DNA of 64,000 nucleotides from assembly GCA_905339405.1 (NCBI GenBank), contig CAJPGC010000028.1, positions 1 through 64,000 on the forward strand, written 5' to 3'. This DNA comes from an uncultured bacterium (lineage in GTDB: Bacteria > Desulfobacterota > GWC2-55-46). Both the position numbers and the translations under genes were made by a program. The notes beneath the pieces were generated by a model, which was given only the letters and a program-made list of their open reading frames with translations, did not search any database and was not told the origin of the DNA. Shown piece by piece: positions 42,381 through 53,195 of the stretch (positions are counted from its first letter, which is position 1; each line of letters begins with the position of its first letter).

Positions 42381-43193
42381 ATGGCTCCACAACTGCTCGA
42401 GATAATGTACAAATGCATGCATAACTCCTGTTACGTCAACTGCAGGGAAGGTATCCTGACGGTAGAGGAGGGAAGGTTCAAGGAGCTGTCTTCCAAGGAC
42501 GAGGAAGGCGTTTTCAAGAGCCCCCGCGGCATTTGCAGGATGGGTTTCTCCCAGAACTTCCAGGTCGTGAAGATGCAGCATCTCGGCTCGGGCGTACCCT
42601 TTGACCAGGGCACTTCCCAGCTCGACCCTTCTGAGAACCCGCTCATCATCCTCGTCGAGGAGCACAAGGCGATAAACGCCAGGCTCGAGAAGATAGAGGA
42701 GCACCTGAAGAAAAGGGACTTGGACGCCCTGTGGGTCGCCACCAGGGAACTCGAGAACGACCTTGTGCTCCATTCCGGCATCAAGGAAGAGGAAGTCCTG
42801 TTCGGACTTACCCAGGGCCTGCTGCCCTTCGGCGAGACGCTCCAGGACATCATCAAGGAGGAGCACAGGGAGATAATAACCCTGCTGCACAACTTCAGGG
42901 AGGCCCTCGAGATAGGCGAGCTGAACGACGGCATAATAGACTCCGTCATCGTGAGCCTCAGGGGCCACATAAGGAAGGAAGACCAGGAGTTCTTCGAGAT
43001 AATAGACAAGTGCCTTAACGACGAGATAAGGCTCAACATCACCGCCGGGATGAAGGCCGTTGAAGAGAAGTTCGTCAGGGTCGAAGCCGGGGTAAGGAAG
43101 ATGAACGTCAAGCAGCTCTCGAAGCAGGAGCACTACCATGACCAGGTCATGGCCATGAGGGAGGCCGGCTGCGATACCTGCTGCGGCCACTGA
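42381..43193 (+). CDS. Hemerythrin-domain protein with Cys-rich ends
   Basis: Residues about 85-210 form a four-helix HHE hemerythrin domain. Likely diiron ligands are H95 (EEHKAI), H131 and a nearby Glu (HSGIKEEEV), H162 (KEEHREI), H196 and E200 (GHIRKED). The N-terminus has C12, C17, C21 and C52, and the C-terminus ends CDTCCGH. Such proteins bind O2 or NO or repair Fe-S clusters (YtfE/RIC class). The extra cysteines are not part of the usual domain and may hold a second metal site. Placed next to nitrate respiration, an NO or O2 role is plausible. Confidence 0.82.
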   Translation: MAPQLLEIMYKCMHNSCYVNCREGILTVEEGRFKELSSKDEEGVFKSPRGICRMGFSQNFQVVKMQHLGSGVPFDQGTSQLDPSENPLIILVEEHKAINARLEKIEEHLKKRDLDALWVATRELENDLVLHSGIKEEEVLFGLTQGLLPFGETLQDIIKEEHREIITLLHNFREALEIGELNDGIIDSVIVSLRGHIRKEDQEFFEIIDKCLNDEIRLNITAGMKAVEEKFVRVEAGVRKMNVKQLSKQEHYHDQVMAMREAGCDTCCGH

Positions 43194-43232
43194 TTTTAAA
43201 AATTGCTATTTTTTCCGATCTCTTTGTCAGGC

Positions 43233-43284
43233 TGGAAATAAAAATGCTCACATATTGTCATATATGCTGCGCTTTTTATTTCCA
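43233..43284. repeat. 12-bp inverted repeat with 28-nt spacer
   Basis: TGGAAATAAAAA and TTTTTATTTCCA are exact reverse complements. The AT-rich spacer includes CATAT-N6-ATATG. It could be an extended terminator stem for the hemerythrin transcript or a small mobile-element remnant; no target duplication was evident. Confidence 0.65.
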
Positions 43285-43359
43285 TCCTTCCTCGACCTCG
43301 GAAAAATTATCTAATTTTTAGAGGCACTCGGCACCCTTAAGCCCATCAAGACAAAAAAG

Positions 43360-43390
43360 AAAGCCGCGAAGCACCCGCTTCGCGGCTTTT
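43360..43390. terminator. Bidirectional terminator
   Basis: AAAGCCGCGAAGC-ACCC-GCTTCGCGGCTTT, flanked by A-rich DNA on the left and T-rich on the right, separates the convergent hemerythrin and minus-strand membrane-protein genes. Confidence 0.92.
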
Positions 43391-43411
43391 CTATTTTAAA
43401 GGGTTTTTCTA

Positions 43412-43792
43412 CTATAAAGGTATGTGGATGTACACCAGGTAGAGCCACATGGTGATGAGTGTCGCGCCCAGCCAGCTCACGTACTTGAAAGCCCGCCTGC
43501 TCCTCGAATGGACGATGAGGAGCTTGCACGCTATGACCAGCGCTCCGGTGATCCACCCGCCGACCGACCAGAGGCTGAGGCCGTAAGTAGCGAAAGACGA
43601 TATGGCGAGGATTCCGAAGATGCCGAAGGCGATGAAGCCGTTGCCCCGGTGTATCTTGCGCTCAACTCTGCCCTTGCCCTTGACCATCTGCAGGCCGCTT
43701 ATGAAGCTCGAGGTGGCCAGTATCATTCCTATGCTGGCCAGCACCGTCGTGAAGTTGGTGAACGCGTTCAGAAGCTCGAGTATGGCTTTCAT
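43412..43792 (-). CDS. Four-helix membrane protein with conserved-looking histidines
   Basis: The 126-residue product has four hydrophobic helices and histidines H48 (ERKIHRGNGF), H95 (LLIVHSRSRR) and H123 (LYIHIPL) near helix ends. The layout resembles small b-type heme or copper-site proteins, but I do not recognise the family. Its ATG overlaps the NosD-like stop (ATGA), so the two are coupled. It could accept electrons or metal in partnership with the beta-helix protein. Confidence 0.7.
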   Translation of the reverse strand: MKAILELLNAFTNFTTVLASIGMILATSSFISGLQMVKGKGRVERKIHRGNGFIAFGIFGILAISSFATYGLSLWSVGGWITGALVIACKLLIVHSRSRRAFKYVSWLGATLITMWLYLVYIHIPL

Positions 43793-44616
43793 CCTCTCTC
43801 CTTGTAGAGCGCCTTCAGGAGGCTCTTCTGCAGCAGGTAGGAGACTACCCCCAGGTAGATGAGGAAGATCGGAAGTATGAGGAACAGGTTGGGGATGGTC
43901 GTGTTCTCCGAGACCTCGTTGCCGTTCGATTCGCTTATGACTATGCCGTAGGTGTTCCTCAGGGTCTTGTTGCCCGTTATGATGTTCCCGGTAGAGGCGT
44001 AGACCATTATCCCGTCCCAGGAATTGAGGTTTACGTTGTTTGCGACGACCCTGTTGCCGTCAGAGTTGCTTATGAAAAAGCCCTTGTCCCTGTTCAGGCT
44101 GGCCGTGTTGCGCTCGACCCTGTTGTTGTCGGATTTCTCCATGTAAAGGCCGTACTGGGCGTTCGAGTTCGAGATGTTGTCCGTCAAAGTGCTGTTCGAC
44201 GTGCCGTGCATTACCATGCCCGAGCCGTTGTCGGTGAACTGGCAGCCGGTTATCGTGACGTTGCTGGCTCCCGACGTGAGGACGCCCGCGACCAGAGAAC
44301 CTGTTGCTGAAAACCCCGTGACTGTCGCGTTCACGGCTTTGTCTATCTTAATGGACGGTCTGGATTCGTCAGCGGCCTGGATAAGCGTCGAGGACGCTCC
44401 GGCGACGGATTTCAGTACGAGCGGTTTTTGAATGAGGAGGTTTTCCCTGTATACGCCCTCTTTGACGACTATCTCGTCGCCGGGCGCGGCCATCTCTATT
44501 GCCTGCTGTATGCTTTTGAAGTCTTCCGGGACATGGATGATTGCAGCCCTGGACGCGTCTGTCCAGAGTAACGATGAGGCAAGCACGAGTGCGGTTGTCC
44601 AGAAGGCTTTTGCCAT
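43789..44616 (-). CDS. NosD-like periplasmic right-handed beta-helix protein with C-terminal anchor
   Basis: The 275-residue product has a signal peptide (to about residue 24, ASRAA). Next comes IIHVPEDFKSIQQAIEMAAPGDEIVV, the opening of carbohydrate-binding/NosD beta-helix proteins, and many N-x-x-x-x-N turns (SDGNRVVANNVNLNS, STGNIITGNKT). A C-terminal helix (LFLILPIFLIYLGVVSYLL) anchors it. NosD supplies copper to nitrous-oxide reductase, but no nosZ is in the window, so the role here is open. Confidence 0.8.
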   Translation of the reverse strand: MAKAFWTTALVLASSLLWTDASRAAIIHVPEDFKSIQQAIEMAAPGDEIVVKEGVYRENLLIQKPLVLKSVAGASSTLIQAADESRPSIKIDKAVNATVTGFSATGSLVAGVLTSGASNVTITGCQFTDNGSGMVMHGTSNSTLTDNISNSNAQYGLYMEKSDNNRVERNTASLNRDKGFFISNSDGNRVVANNVNLNSWDGIMVYASTGNIITGNKTLRNTYGIVISESNGNEVSENTTIPNLFLILPIFLIYLGVVSYLLQKSLLKALYKERG

Positions 44617-44934
44617 TCAGGGAATAAAACCGGGCAAACGGATGAGGATGCCAGTCGCCGGGGGTCGTATAAAGGATTTAATATCGGAAATTTTATCAGG
44701 AAAGTTACAGAAAGTCCATTTTTTTGTCCTGTTTCGGGCCGGTGAGGGACATTCCACTCCCTCTCAAGCTGGCCGCTTCCGCCGCCGCCCCCTTCCTTGA
44801 CAATCATCCCCCCTGTGTTAGGGTCTTATAAGCTGGCCGAAGTACCCGGACAGCGGCCGCAAACCTGACCTGTTAACAAAAACAGCCTTTTTCCCGCCGT
44901 AATGCCGTCGTTGGCTTCAGAAACGGAGGCGCTC
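44617..44934. other. Divergent region upstream of the nuo operon
   Basis: No gene is visible. A perfect TTGACA occurs at 44797 on the + strand, but the only good -10-like word (TATAAG at 44827) is 24 nt away and the correctly spaced word is poor. The nuo promoter is therefore not resolved. The minus-strand genes also start in this gap. Confidence 0.45.
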
Positions 44935-45333
44935 ATGGACGCCGAGGCATTCGGTCTCTCGCAATGGCCTTTAGCGGCCTACTTTCTCATCGTAATCCTG
45001 CTCGTTTCCTCAATGCTCCTCTTTTCCTGGCTCCTGGGCGAGCGAAAAAGGCACAGGACGACCGCAGAGCCTTATGAATCGGGCATTGCGGCGACCGGGT
45101 CGGCCCGTTTGCGCTTCGACATGAAATTCTACATAGTAGCCATGCTCTTCGTCATCTTCGACGTCGAGGCGGCCTTCATCTACGCGTGGGCCGTCGCCGT
45201 GCGCGAACTAGGGTGGGCTGGCTTCATCGAGGCGGCCGTCTTTATAACGGTCCTGCTGGCCGCTCTCGTGTACCTGTGGCGCATGGGCGCGCTCGACTGG
45301 GGCACGTCCGGCCACATGAAAAAGAAGGTTTGA
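44935..45333 (+). CDS. nuoA: NADH-quinone oxidoreductase subunit A
   Basis: NuoA is a three-helix membrane subunit of Complex I. The 132-residue product has [42 protein letters not shown], the family signature. I chose the ATG 6 nt after GGAGG; the ORF track starts 11 codons earlier. First gene of the nuo operon. Confidence 0.95.
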   Translation: MDAEAFGLSQWPLAAYFLIVILLVSSMLLFSWLLGERKRHRTTAEPYESGIAATGSARLRFDMKFYIVAMLFVIFDVEAAFIYAWAVAVRELGWAGFIEAAVFITVLLAALVYLWRMGALDWGTSGHMKKKV

Positions 45334-45346
45334 AACGGGGGGAGCA

Positions 45347-45961
45347 ATGCGCTGGACTCTTGAAAAGCCTCAGGACTTGAAAAGAGATGAAAAAAAAGAC
45401 GACAGAGGTTTTGTCCTCTCGACCCTCGAAGGCCTTCTGGCCTGGGGGCGCAAAAACTCCGTCTGGCCGCTGAACTTCGGCCTCTCCTGCTGCTACATAG
45501 AGATGGCGGCGAGCTTCACCAGCAGATACGACATAGCCCGTTTCGGCTCCGAGGTCATACGCGCCTCGCCACGCGAGGCCGACCTCATGATAGTGGCCGG
45601 TACCGTCTTCATAAAGGCCGCGCCCATGGTCAGGAGGGTCTACGAGCAGATGCTCGCGCCCAAATGGGTCATCTCGATGGGTAGTTGCGCCAACTCAGGC
45701 GGCATGTACGACATCTACAGCGTCGTGCAGGGCGCTGATTCGATCCTCCCCATAGACGTCTACATACCCGGCTGCCCGCCGCGGCCCGAGGCCGTGATGG
45801 AAGGGCTCCTCCTGTTGCGTGAGCTGGCCGGGAAGGAGAGGCGGCCTGTCTCATGGGCTGCGGGGCCGCAGGACGTAAGGCGGCCTCAGATGCCTGTCCA
45901 GCGCGAGTTGAAGACCTGGCGTCAGGAGATAAAAGAGCTTAGAAACCCGGACAAGGTATGA
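45347..45961 (+). CDS. nuoB: NADH-quinone oxidoreductase subunit B
   Basis: NuoB holds cluster N2, which reduces quinone. The 204-residue product has [23 protein letters not shown] (tandem Cys), MGSCANSGG and [10 protein letters not shown], giving all four ligands. A C-terminal extension of about 40 residues follows the conserved domain. GGGGGAG precedes the ATG. Confidence 0.96.
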   Translation: MRWTLEKPQDLKRDEKKDDRGFVLSTLEGLLAWGRKNSVWPLNFGLSCCYIEMAASFTSRYDIARFGSEVIRASPREADLMIVAGTVFIKAAPMVRRVYEQMLAPKWVISMGSCANSGGMYDIYSVVQGADSILPIDVYIPGCPPRPEAVMEGLLLLRELAGKERRPVSWAAGPQDVRRPQMPVQRELKTWRQEIKELRNPDKV

Positions 45962-45990
45962 GGGACATCAACCTCAAAAAATGAAAACGT

Positions 45991-47736
45991 ATGGGACCTG
46001 ACACCCTCGTCATAGAAGAGCTCACGGCCAGGTTCGGCGAAGCCGTCTCAGCTGAGGCTTGCGCCGACGCCATACCAACGGTATGGACGGCCCCGGAGAG
46101 GCTCACTGAGGTACTGAAGTTTCTCAAGACGGGGCTCAACTACCCCTACAGGACGCTCTATGACCTCACGGCCATAGACGAAAGGACGAGGCAGAACAGG
46201 CCCGTACAGGCCAATGGCGACTTCACGGCAATCTATCATCTTCTTTCAATGGAGCGGAATGGCGACGTAAGGGTCAAGGCGGCGCTCCCTGGCAACAGCC
46301 TGTCCCTTCCGACGGCTACAGGCATTTGGAAGTCGGCGAATTGGTACGAGCGCGAGGTCTGGGACCTGTTCGGGATAGAGTTCGAGGGGCACCCTGACCC
46401 GAGAAGGATTCTTCTCCCGCATACGTGGAAGGGACATCCGCTCCGCAAGGACCACCCCGCGAGAAGGACCGAGATGGGCAGGTTCGTCTTCGACGAGGAG
46501 AAGCAGGCTGAGGAGGAGCTGTCCCTGAAGTTCCGGCCCGAGGACTGGGGCATGAAGGCCAATTCCGACGGCACGGAGTTCATGTTCCTCAACATGGGTC
46601 CTCACCATACGGGCACGCACGGCATAATGAGGGTCCTTCTGGAGCTTGACGGTGAAGAGATAAGGGACGCCGCCCTGGACATAGGCTATCACCACCGCGG
46701 GGCCGAGAAGATGGGCGAGCGTCAGAGCTGGCACACGTACATCCCTTACACCGACAGGGTCGACTACCTCGGAGGAGTGCTCAACAACTTCCCATACGTG
46801 CTGGCGGTCGAGACCCTCGCCGGAATAGACGTGCCGGACAGGGCAAAGGTAATAAGGGTCATGCTTGCCGAGCTTTTCAGAATCATGAGCCACCTTGTCT
46901 GGTTCGGGACTTTCGCGCAGGACCTGGGACAGGTCTCGCCGGTATTCTTCACCTTCAACGACAGGGAGCGCGCCTTCGGCATAATAGAAGCCATATGCGG
47001 CTTCCGCATGCACCCGGCGTGGTTCAGGATTGGAGGGGTAGCGGCAGACCTGCCAAAAGGCTGGGACACCCTCGTGAGGAGTTTTACGAAGTACATGCCG
47101 TCGCGCCTGAGGGAGTACGAGAAGGTAGTGCTACGGAACAGCATCATAAAGGGGCGCACAAAGGGGCTTGGGGTCTTGAGCCTCGATGACGCAATAGAGT
47201 GGGGCGTGACCGGGCCGAACCTGCGCGCGTGCGGCATGGCGTGGGACCTCAGGAAAAAAAGGCCTTATTCAGGCTACGACCAGTTCGAGTTCGAGGTGCC
47301 GACGGCAGAAGGCGGCGACAGCTACGACAGGGTCTGGGTGAGGTTCCAGGAGATGTGGCAGTCACTCAAAATAGTCGAGCAGTGCCTTAACAACATGCCG
47401 CAGGGGGCCTACAAGTCTGACCACGTGCTGGCAACGCCGCCGAGGAAAGAGAAGACCATGAAGGACATAGAGACCCTCATCGACCATTTCCTCGACGTAA
47501 GCTGGGGGCCTGTAATACCTGCAGGAGAGGCCGCCTTCGGGGTGGAAGCCTCGAAGGGCAACAATACCTACTACCTCGTGAGCGACGGAGGCACCGGGCC
47601 GTACCGGGCGAGGATAAGGACGCCTTCTTTCCCGCATCTTCAGACGGTGCCGGGGCTTTGCAGGGGGCTTGAGGTCGCAGACCTCGTCGCGATACTCGGC
47701 TCGATAGATTTCGTCATGGGCGACGTGGACAGGTAA
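45991..47736 (+). CDS. nuoCD: NADH-quinone oxidoreductase fused subunits C and D
   Basis: A 581-residue fusion. Residues 1 to about 180 are NuoC ([47 protein letters not shown]). From about 185 comes NuoD ([48 protein letters not shown]), which forms the quinone pocket with NuoB. The end, DFVMGDVDR, is intact. The same fusion exists in enterics. Only a weak SD is visible. Confidence 0.95.
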   Translation: MGPDTLVIEELTARFGEAVSAEACADAIPTVWTAPERLTEVLKFLKTGLNYPYRTLYDLTAIDERTRQNRPVQANGDFTAIYHLLSMERNGDVRVKAALPGNSLSLPTATGIWKSANWYEREVWDLFGIEFEGHPDPRRILLPHTWKGHPLRKDHPARRTEMGRFVFDEEKQAEEELSLKFRPEDWGMKANSDGTEFMFLNMGPHHTGTHGIMRVLLELDGEEIRDAALDIGYHHRGAEKMGERQSWHTYIPYTDRVDYLGGVLNNFPYVLAVETLAGIDVPDRAKVIRVMLAELFRIMSHLVWFGTFAQDLGQVSPVFFTFNDRERAFGIIEAICGFRMHPAWFRIGGVAADLPKGWDTLVRSFTKYMPSRLREYEKVVLRNSIIKGRTKGLGVLSLDDAIEWGVTGPNLRACGMAWDLRKKRPYSGYDQFEFEVPTAEGGDSYDRVWVRFQEMWQSLKIVEQCLNNMPQGAYKSDHVLATPPRKEKTMKDIETLIDHFLDVSWGPVIPAGEAAFGVEASKGNNTYYLVSDGGTGPYRARIRTPSFPHLQTVPGLCRGLEVADLVAILGSIDFVMGDVDR

Positions 47737-47755
47737 GAAAAGGAGGGCTTGGCAG

Positions 47756-48229
47756 ATGCTTTCAAACGAGGAGAGGATGGAGATAGAAGAGGAGCTCAAG
47801 GCCGTCCCGTTCAAGAGGGCAGCCTCAATAGACGCGCTCAAGGTCGTGCAGCGCCACAGGGGCTGGGTCGACGACCAGGGTCTCAAGGACGTAGCATCCA
47901 TGCTGGAGATGCCGCCTTCGGAACTCGACGGCGTGGCGACCTTCTACAACCTCATATTCAGGCGTCCTGTGGGCTCACACGTGATACTCGTCTGCAATAC
48001 CATCTCCTGCTGGATGATGGGCTGCGAGGACCTTTTGAAAAGGCTCACCGAGCGGCTCGGCGTGCCCCTGGGTTCCACGAGCGCGGACGGCGGGTTCACG
48101 CTGCTTCCAGTCCCGTGCCTCGGCGCGTGCGACCAGTCGCCGGTCATGATGGTCGACGGCAAGCTGTACGGCAATCTTACGCCAGAAAAGGTCGACGAAG
48201 TCCTGAAGGAGAACGGATGGAAGGGCTGA
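47756..48229 (+). CDS. nuoE: NADH-quinone oxidoreductase subunit E
   Basis: NuoE is the thioredoxin-fold [2Fe-2S] (N1a) subunit. The 157-residue product has VATFYNLIFRRPVGSHVILVCNTISCWMMGCEDL and PVPCLGACDQSPVMMV, with the four cysteine ligands. It overlaps nuoF by 13 nt. Confidence 0.95.
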   Translation: MLSNEERMEIEEELKAVPFKRAASIDALKVVQRHRGWVDDQGLKDVASMLEMPPSELDGVATFYNLIFRRPVGSHVILVCNTISCWMMGCEDLLKRLTERLGVPLGSTSADGGFTLLPVPCLGACDQSPVMMVDGKLYGNLTPEKVDEVLKENGWKG

Positions 48230-49497
48230 GCGAAAGACCTTTGACGGCGATGATGAAGGCTGACAAGTCCGCCGTGACGCTCTCCGAGTACGAAAAGGCG
48301 GGCGGCTACCAGGCATTGAGAAAGGCGTTGAAGACCGGGCCTGTGGAATTGCAGCGCATTGTGAAGGAATCGAACCTCCGCGGCAGGGGAGGCGCGGGCT
48401 TCAACACCGGGATGAAGTGGAGCTTCGTGCCAATGAACGCCGAGGGGCCGAGGTACCTCGTCGCGAACGCGGACGAGATGGAGCCGGGGACTTTCAAAGA
48501 CAGGATGCTTCTGGAGGGCAATCCTCATCAGCTCATCGAGGGGATGATAATCAGCGCTTTTGCCATCGGGGCCTCCCAGGCGTACATCTTCCTGAGATGG
48601 GAGTATACCCTCTCAGAGGAGCGCGTCGCGAAGGCCTTGAAAGAGGCTTACGCGAAGGGTTATCTCGGGCGCGAGATACTGTCGTCCGGGTTCGGTCTGG
48701 ACATAAGGCTCCACGTAAGCGCGGGGCGCTACATTTGCGGCGAGGAGACTGCGCTCTTGAACGCGCTCGAGGGCAGGAGGGCGGTGCCCAGGGCAAAGCC
48801 GCCGTTCCCGCAGGTAAGCGGCTTGTGGGGCAGGCCCACGGTCGTGAACAACGTCGAGACGCTCTCGAACGTGCCGCACATAATCGCCAACGGCGCCGAG
48901 TGGTATAGAAAGCTCAGCCGCTCTGAGGACGGAGGAACGAAACTGTACGGCGTGAGCGGCAGGGTCAGAAGGCCAGGCCTCTGGGAGCTGCCGATGGGGA
49001 CAACCATAGGCGAGATATTCGAAGAGCACGCCGGAGGCATGAGGGAGGGTATGAACCTCCGCTGCCTAATACCAGGAGGGGCCTCTACCGAGTTCCTCAC
49101 CGATGAGCATTTCGGCGTGAAGATGGACTTCGATTCGGTAATGCAGGCGGGAAGCCGCATGGGCACCGGCACGATGATTGCCGTGGACGACAGGACCTGC
49201 CCGATAGGCGTGCTCCGCAACCTCGAGCAATTTTTCAGCCAGGAGTCATGCGGTTGGTGCACGCCGTGCCGCGAGGGGCTCCCCTGGGTCGAAAAGACGC
49301 TCGGCGCAATAGAGGAAGGGCGCGCCAGGCCGGGCGACCTCGAGGTGCTCGAGATGCACGGCGCGTCGCTGTGGATTGGCAGGACGTATTGCGCTCTCGC
49401 GCCGGGAGCGATGGAACCCTTGAGGAGCGGCCTCAAGCTTTTCAGGGGCGAATTCGAGCGCCATATAAAAGAGAAGGGCTGCCCTTACAGGCACTGA
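48217..49497 (+). CDS. nuoF: NADH-quinone oxidoreductase subunit F
   Basis: NuoF binds NADH, FMN and [4Fe-4S] N3. The 426-residue product has LRGRGGAGFNTGMKWSF (FMN), RYICGEETALLNALEG (NADH) and SCGWCTPCREG plus a later Cys for N3. The ORF track extends upstream as an open frame through nuoE; I use the ATG inside the end of nuoE where NuoF homology begins. Confidence 0.95.
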   Translation: MEGLSERPLTAMMKADKSAVTLSEYEKAGGYQALRKALKTGPVELQRIVKESNLRGRGGAGFNTGMKWSFVPMNAEGPRYLVANADEMEPGTFKDRMLLEGNPHQLIEGMIISAFAIGASQAYIFLRWEYTLSEERVAKALKEAYAKGYLGREILSSGFGLDIRLHVSAGRYICGEETALLNALEGRRAVPRAKPPFPQVSGLWGRPTVVNNVETLSNVPHIIANGAEWYRKLSRSEDGGTKLYGVSGRVRRPGLWELPMGTTIGEIFEEHAGGMREGMNLRCLIPGGASTEFLTDEHFGVKMDFDSVMQAGSRMGTGTMIAVDDRTCPIGVLRNLEQFFSQESCGWCTPCREGLPWVEKTLGAIEEGRARPGDLEVLEMHGASLWIGRTYCALAPGAMEPLRSGLKLFRGEFERHIKEKGCPYRH

Positions 49498-49504
49498 GGA
49501 ATTG

Positions 49505-52213
49505 ATGGCAAAAATATTGATACACGGCAAAGAGTACGAAGTCGCTGACGGGCAGAACCTTTTGCAGGCCTGCCTTACCCTCGGCTTCGACATACCCTAT
49601 TTCTGCTGGCATCCGGCCATGCACTCGGCGGGCGCGTGCAGGCAGTGCGCCGTAAAGGTATTCAGGGACGAAAACGACACTCGTGGCAGGATAATCATGT
49701 CCTGCGTGACGCCGGTGGCCGAGGGAATGAGGGTCTCAATAGACGACGCCGAGGCAAAGGCCTTTCGCGAGAACGTCGTCGAGTGGCTTATGTCAAACCA
49801 CCCGCACGACTGCCCTGTCTGCGATGAAGGCGGCGAGTGCCATTTGCAGGACATGACGCAGATGACAGGGCACGTCTACAGGAGGTTCCGTTTCAAGAAA
49901 AGGACTTACAGGAACCAGTACCTCGGCCCCTTGATAAATCATGAAATGAACCGCTGCATACAGTGTTACAGGTGCGTGCGCTTCTACAAGGGCTACGCTG
50001 GCGGCAATGACCTTGACGCCTTCGCCTCCAGGAACAGGGTCTACTTCGGCAGAAGCGAGGACGGAGCTCTCGAGAGCCCCTTTAGCGGAAACCTCGTCGA
50101 GGTCTGCCCGACCGGGGTCTTCACAGACAAGACGTTCAGGGCGCATTTTACGAGAAAATGGGACCTGCAGACAGCCCCTTCGGTCTGCGTCCATTGCGGC
50201 GTTGGCTGCAATACGATACCCGGCGAAAGGTACGGCGAGCTCAGACGTATAAGGAACCGGTACAACGGGGAGGTCAACGGGTACTTCCTCTGCGACAGGG
50301 GCAGGTTCGGTTATGAGTTCGTGAACAGCCCCATGCGTCTTAAAAAAGCCGTTATTAAAAATGGCGAAGGCGGCCAGGCGGTCTCAAAAGAAGAGGCCTT
50401 GAAGCTGATAGCGCGCATGATTGGCATGGGCGGGAAGGTCATGGCGATAGGCTCGCCGCGCGCATCCGTTGAAACTAATTTCGCTCTAAGAGAGCTTAGC
50501 GGGGCTGAAGATTTTTATTCCGGTTTTTCGAGGCAGGAGGCGGCACTCGTCTCTCTTGTGGTCGAGGTCATGGCAAATGGGCCTGCCAGCTCGCCTTCGC
50601 TCAAGGAGGTGCGCGGAGCGGACGCGGTGCTCGTCCTCGGCGAAGACGCCACGAACACGGCCCCGGTGCTTGCTCTTGCGCTCAGGCAGGCGGCAAAGAA
50701 CGGCCCTCTAAAGGCCGCCATGCAGCTCGGCATACCATACTGGGACGACATGGCGATAAAGACGGCGACGCAGGGGAAAAAAGGGCCTTTCTATTCGGCC
50801 GCCCCTTACGCGACGGCGCTCGATGACGTTTCTGTGAAGACCTTTTACGGCCCGCCCGAAGAGATTGCCCGTTTTGGCATGGCAATAGCAAGGGAGCTGA
50901 ACGGCAGCCTTCCTCAAGTGGAAGGGCTCGATGACGAGACCGCTTCGCTTGCCCGCGAGGCAGCCGCCGCGCTACTTGCGGCCGAAAGGCCTCTTGTCGT
51001 CTCCGGCACAGGCTCTGGGAGCGAAGCAGTCATTCAGGCCGCGGCTAACATCGCGTGGGCTCTTTGCGGCGTCAACAGGCAAGCCTTCCTTTCGCTCGTC
51101 ATGCCCGAATGCTCGACCCTGGGCGCGGCACTCATCGACAGCAGGGGTTTGGACAAGGCAGCTGAGGCGGCCGCCTCAGGGGGCTTTGATACTCTCGTTG
51201 TCGCGGAGAACGATATTTTCATGCGAATGGAAAGGGAAGATGCAAAGGACTTCCTGGACTCTTTCAGCAACGTCATAGTCATCGACCACATAATAACTGA
51301 CACGGTCAAGGCGGCGCACGTCGCGCTCCCGGGAGCGGCCTTTGCCGAGTCGACCGGCACGCTCGTCAGCTTCGAGGGCAGGGCGCAGAGGTTTTTTCAG
51401 GTCTACGCACCGGAAGACGAAAGGCAGGCTGCCTGGCGTTGGCTGAATGATATGACGGATGCAGCTGGAGTCAAACGCTTGAGGTGGGAAATACTCGACG
51501 ACGTGACAGCCGCTGCAGCTTCGGCTATTTCGGCGCTTGGAAAGTTGACGCAGGCCGCGCCTTCTGCCGCTTTCAGGATAGCCGGACAGAAGATAGCGAG
51601 GCAGACTCACCGCCGGAGCGGGCGGACAGCTGTCCGCGCCGAAGAGATATACGAGCCGAAACCGCCGGATGACATGGATGCGCCTTTTACATTTTCAATG
51701 GAGGGCTTTCAGGGGCAGCCGCCTTCGCCGCTTGTCCCTCGCTTCTGGTCGCCGGGATGGAACTCGGTGCAGTCGATTACGAAATACCAGGAGAGCGTTG
51801 GCGGGCCGATGAGAAGCGGCGACCCGGGCGTGAGGCTTATCGAGCCAAAAGTCGTGGCCGCGCCGTTTTTCAGGGCCGCGCCAATACCTTTCAAAGCCCG
51901 CAAATACGGCTGGCTCCTTGTGCCGATGCACCGTATTTTTGGCTCCGAGGAATTGAGCCTTTTGTCCGCTCCCCTCGCGGGTCTTACTGCAAGGCCGTTT
52001 GTCGGCTTATCGAAGGAAGACGCTGAAAGGCTCGAGGCTGAGGAAGGCGAAGAGATAATCGTCCGCTCGGGAGGCAAAGAACTCAGTCTGCCCGCGACTA
52101 TTGTCCGCGGGCTCGTCCAGGGCGTCGCCGCCCTGCCGCATTTGCCCGGGATCTCCATCGTGACACTCCCTGCGTGGGGCGTGCTCGCTAGGGCGAAGAG
52201 AAAGGCAGCCTGA
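49505..52213 (+). CDS. nuoG: NADH-quinone oxidoreductase subunit G
   Basis: The 902-residue product has an N-terminal [2Fe-2S] domain ([20 protein letters not shown]) and the His/Cys N5 site ([17 protein letters not shown]). It continues with a 4Fe-4S pair ([17 protein letters not shown]) and the molybdopterin-oxidoreductase-type [13 protein letters not shown] segment. The long catalytically dead molybdoenzyme-like C-terminus is present. GAGGA precedes the ATG, and the ORF-track TTG is one codon earlier. Confidence 0.93.
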   Translation: MAKILIHGKEYEVADGQNLLQACLTLGFDIPYFCWHPAMHSAGACRQCAVKVFRDENDTRGRIIMSCVTPVAEGMRVSIDDAEAKAFRENVVEWLMSNHPHDCPVCDEGGECHLQDMTQMTGHVYRRFRFKKRTYRNQYLGPLINHEMNRCIQCYRCVRFYKGYAGGNDLDAFASRNRVYFGRSEDGALESPFSGNLVEVCPTGVFTDKTFRAHFTRKWDLQTAPSVCVHCGVGCNTIPGERYGELRRIRNRYNGEVNGYFLCDRGRFGYEFVNSPMRLKKAVIKNGEGGQAVSKEEALKLIARMIGMGGKVMAIGSPRASVETNFALRELSGAEDFYSGFSRQEAALVSLVVEVMANGPASSPSLKEVRGADAVLVLGEDATNTAPVLALALRQAAKNGPLKAAMQLGIPYWDDMAIKTATQGKKGPFYSAAPYATALDDVSVKTFYGPPEEIARFGMAIARELNGSLPQVEGLDDETASLAREAAAALLAAERPLVVSGTGSGSEAVIQAAANIAWALCGVNRQAFLSLVMPECSTLGAALIDSRGLDKAAEAAASGGFDTLVVAENDIFMRMEREDAKDFLDSFSNVIVIDHIITDTVKAAHVALPGAAFAESTGTLVSFEGRAQRFFQVYAPEDERQAAWRWLNDMTDAAGVKRLRWEILDDVTAAAASAISALGKLTQAAPSAAFRIAGQKIARQTHRRSGRTAVRAEEIYEPKPPDDMDAPFTFSMEGFQGQPPSPLVPRFWSPGWNSVQSITKYQESVGGPMRSGDPGVRLIEPKVVAAPFFRAAPIPFKARKYGWLLVPMHRIFGSEELSLLSAPLAGLTARPFVGLSKEDAERLEAEEGEEIIVRSGGKELSLPATIVRGLVQGVAALPHLPGISIVTLPAWGVLARAKRKAA

Positions 52214-52224
52214 CCGGAGGTAAT

Positions 52225-53178
52225 ATGACGGGCGTAATGGTCCCGCTGGTCACGATGATAGCCATCCTCGTCTCTCTTACCACGATGAGCGCGGCGCTTA
52301 TCTGGATGGAAAGGCGCCTCCTCGCCTTATGGCAGGACAGGTACGGCCCGAACCGCGTTGGGCCGTTCGGGCTTCTTCAGGTTGTTGCCGACATGCTGAA
52401 GATATTCGCGAAGGAAGACTGGGTGCCGCCTTTTTCCGACAAGGCAGTCTTCGTGCTCGCCCCTGCGGTTGTAATGACGGCCGCGCTCCTTGCCTTCGCT
52501 GTGGTGCCGTTCACTCCCGGCGTTTCGATTGCCGACCTGGACATAGGCATACTCTTTTTCCTTGCGGTCTCATCCCTCAACATATACGGGATAGTGCTCG
52601 CGGGATGGTCGTCTAACAGCAAGTACTCGCTTCTCGGCGGAGTGCGCGGAGCAGCCCAGATGCTGAGCTACGAGGTTTTCATGGGCCTCTCCCTCATGGG
52701 CGTCGTGATGCTCGCGGGGAGCTTCAATCTGAGGGATATTGTCGAAGCTCAAAGGGGGCTCTGGTTTTTCGTGCCGCAGCTTCCTGGCCTCGTAATCTTT
52801 TTTATCGCCGGACTCGCAGAGACGCACAGGATACCGTTTGACCTGCCAGAGGCGGAAAACGAGCTCGTGGCCGGGTATCATACCGAGTACTCCGGCATGA
52901 AGTTCGGGATGTTCTTCGTCGGCGAATACCTGGGGATAGTCCTTATATCCGCTCTCATCACAGCGCTCTTTTTCGGCGGCTGGCTCGGGCCGTTTCTGCC
53001 GCCTGCCGTCTGGTTCGTCATGAAGACCCTCTTCTTCGTCATGCTCTTCATTCTGCTGCGGGCGGCCCTTCCGAGGCCGAGGTTCGGCCAGCTAATGAGC
53101 TTCAGCTGGAAGCTGATGTTGCCGCTTAGCCTTTTGAACGTACTCGCTACCGGAGCTATTCTTCTCGCGAGGTCTTAA
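52225..53178 (+). CDS. nuoH: NADH-quinone oxidoreductase subunit H
   Basis: NuoH forms part of the quinone chamber and first proton path. The 317-residue, eight-helix product has [23 protein letters not shown] and [27 protein letters not shown], the two hallmark loops. CCGGAGG precedes the ATG. Confidence 0.96.
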   Translation: MTGVMVPLVTMIAILVSLTTMSAALIWMERRLLALWQDRYGPNRVGPFGLLQVVADMLKIFAKEDWVPPFSDKAVFVLAPAVVMTAALLAFAVVPFTPGVSIADLDIGILFFLAVSSLNIYGIVLAGWSSNSKYSLLGGVRGAAQMLSYEVFMGLSLMGVVMLAGSFNLRDIVEAQRGLWFFVPQLPGLVIFFIAGLAETHRIPFDLPEAENELVAGYHTEYSGMKFGMFFVGEYLGIVLISALITALFFGGWLGPFLPPAVWFVMKTLFFVMLFILLRAALPRPRFGQLMSFSWKLMLPLSLLNVLATGAILLARS

Positions 53179-53195
53179 GCATACAGGAGGCTTTC

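Noticed and set aside
47749-48216. Upstream extension of the nuoF ORF
   Set aside because: It reads nuoE in another frame and has no NuoF homology.
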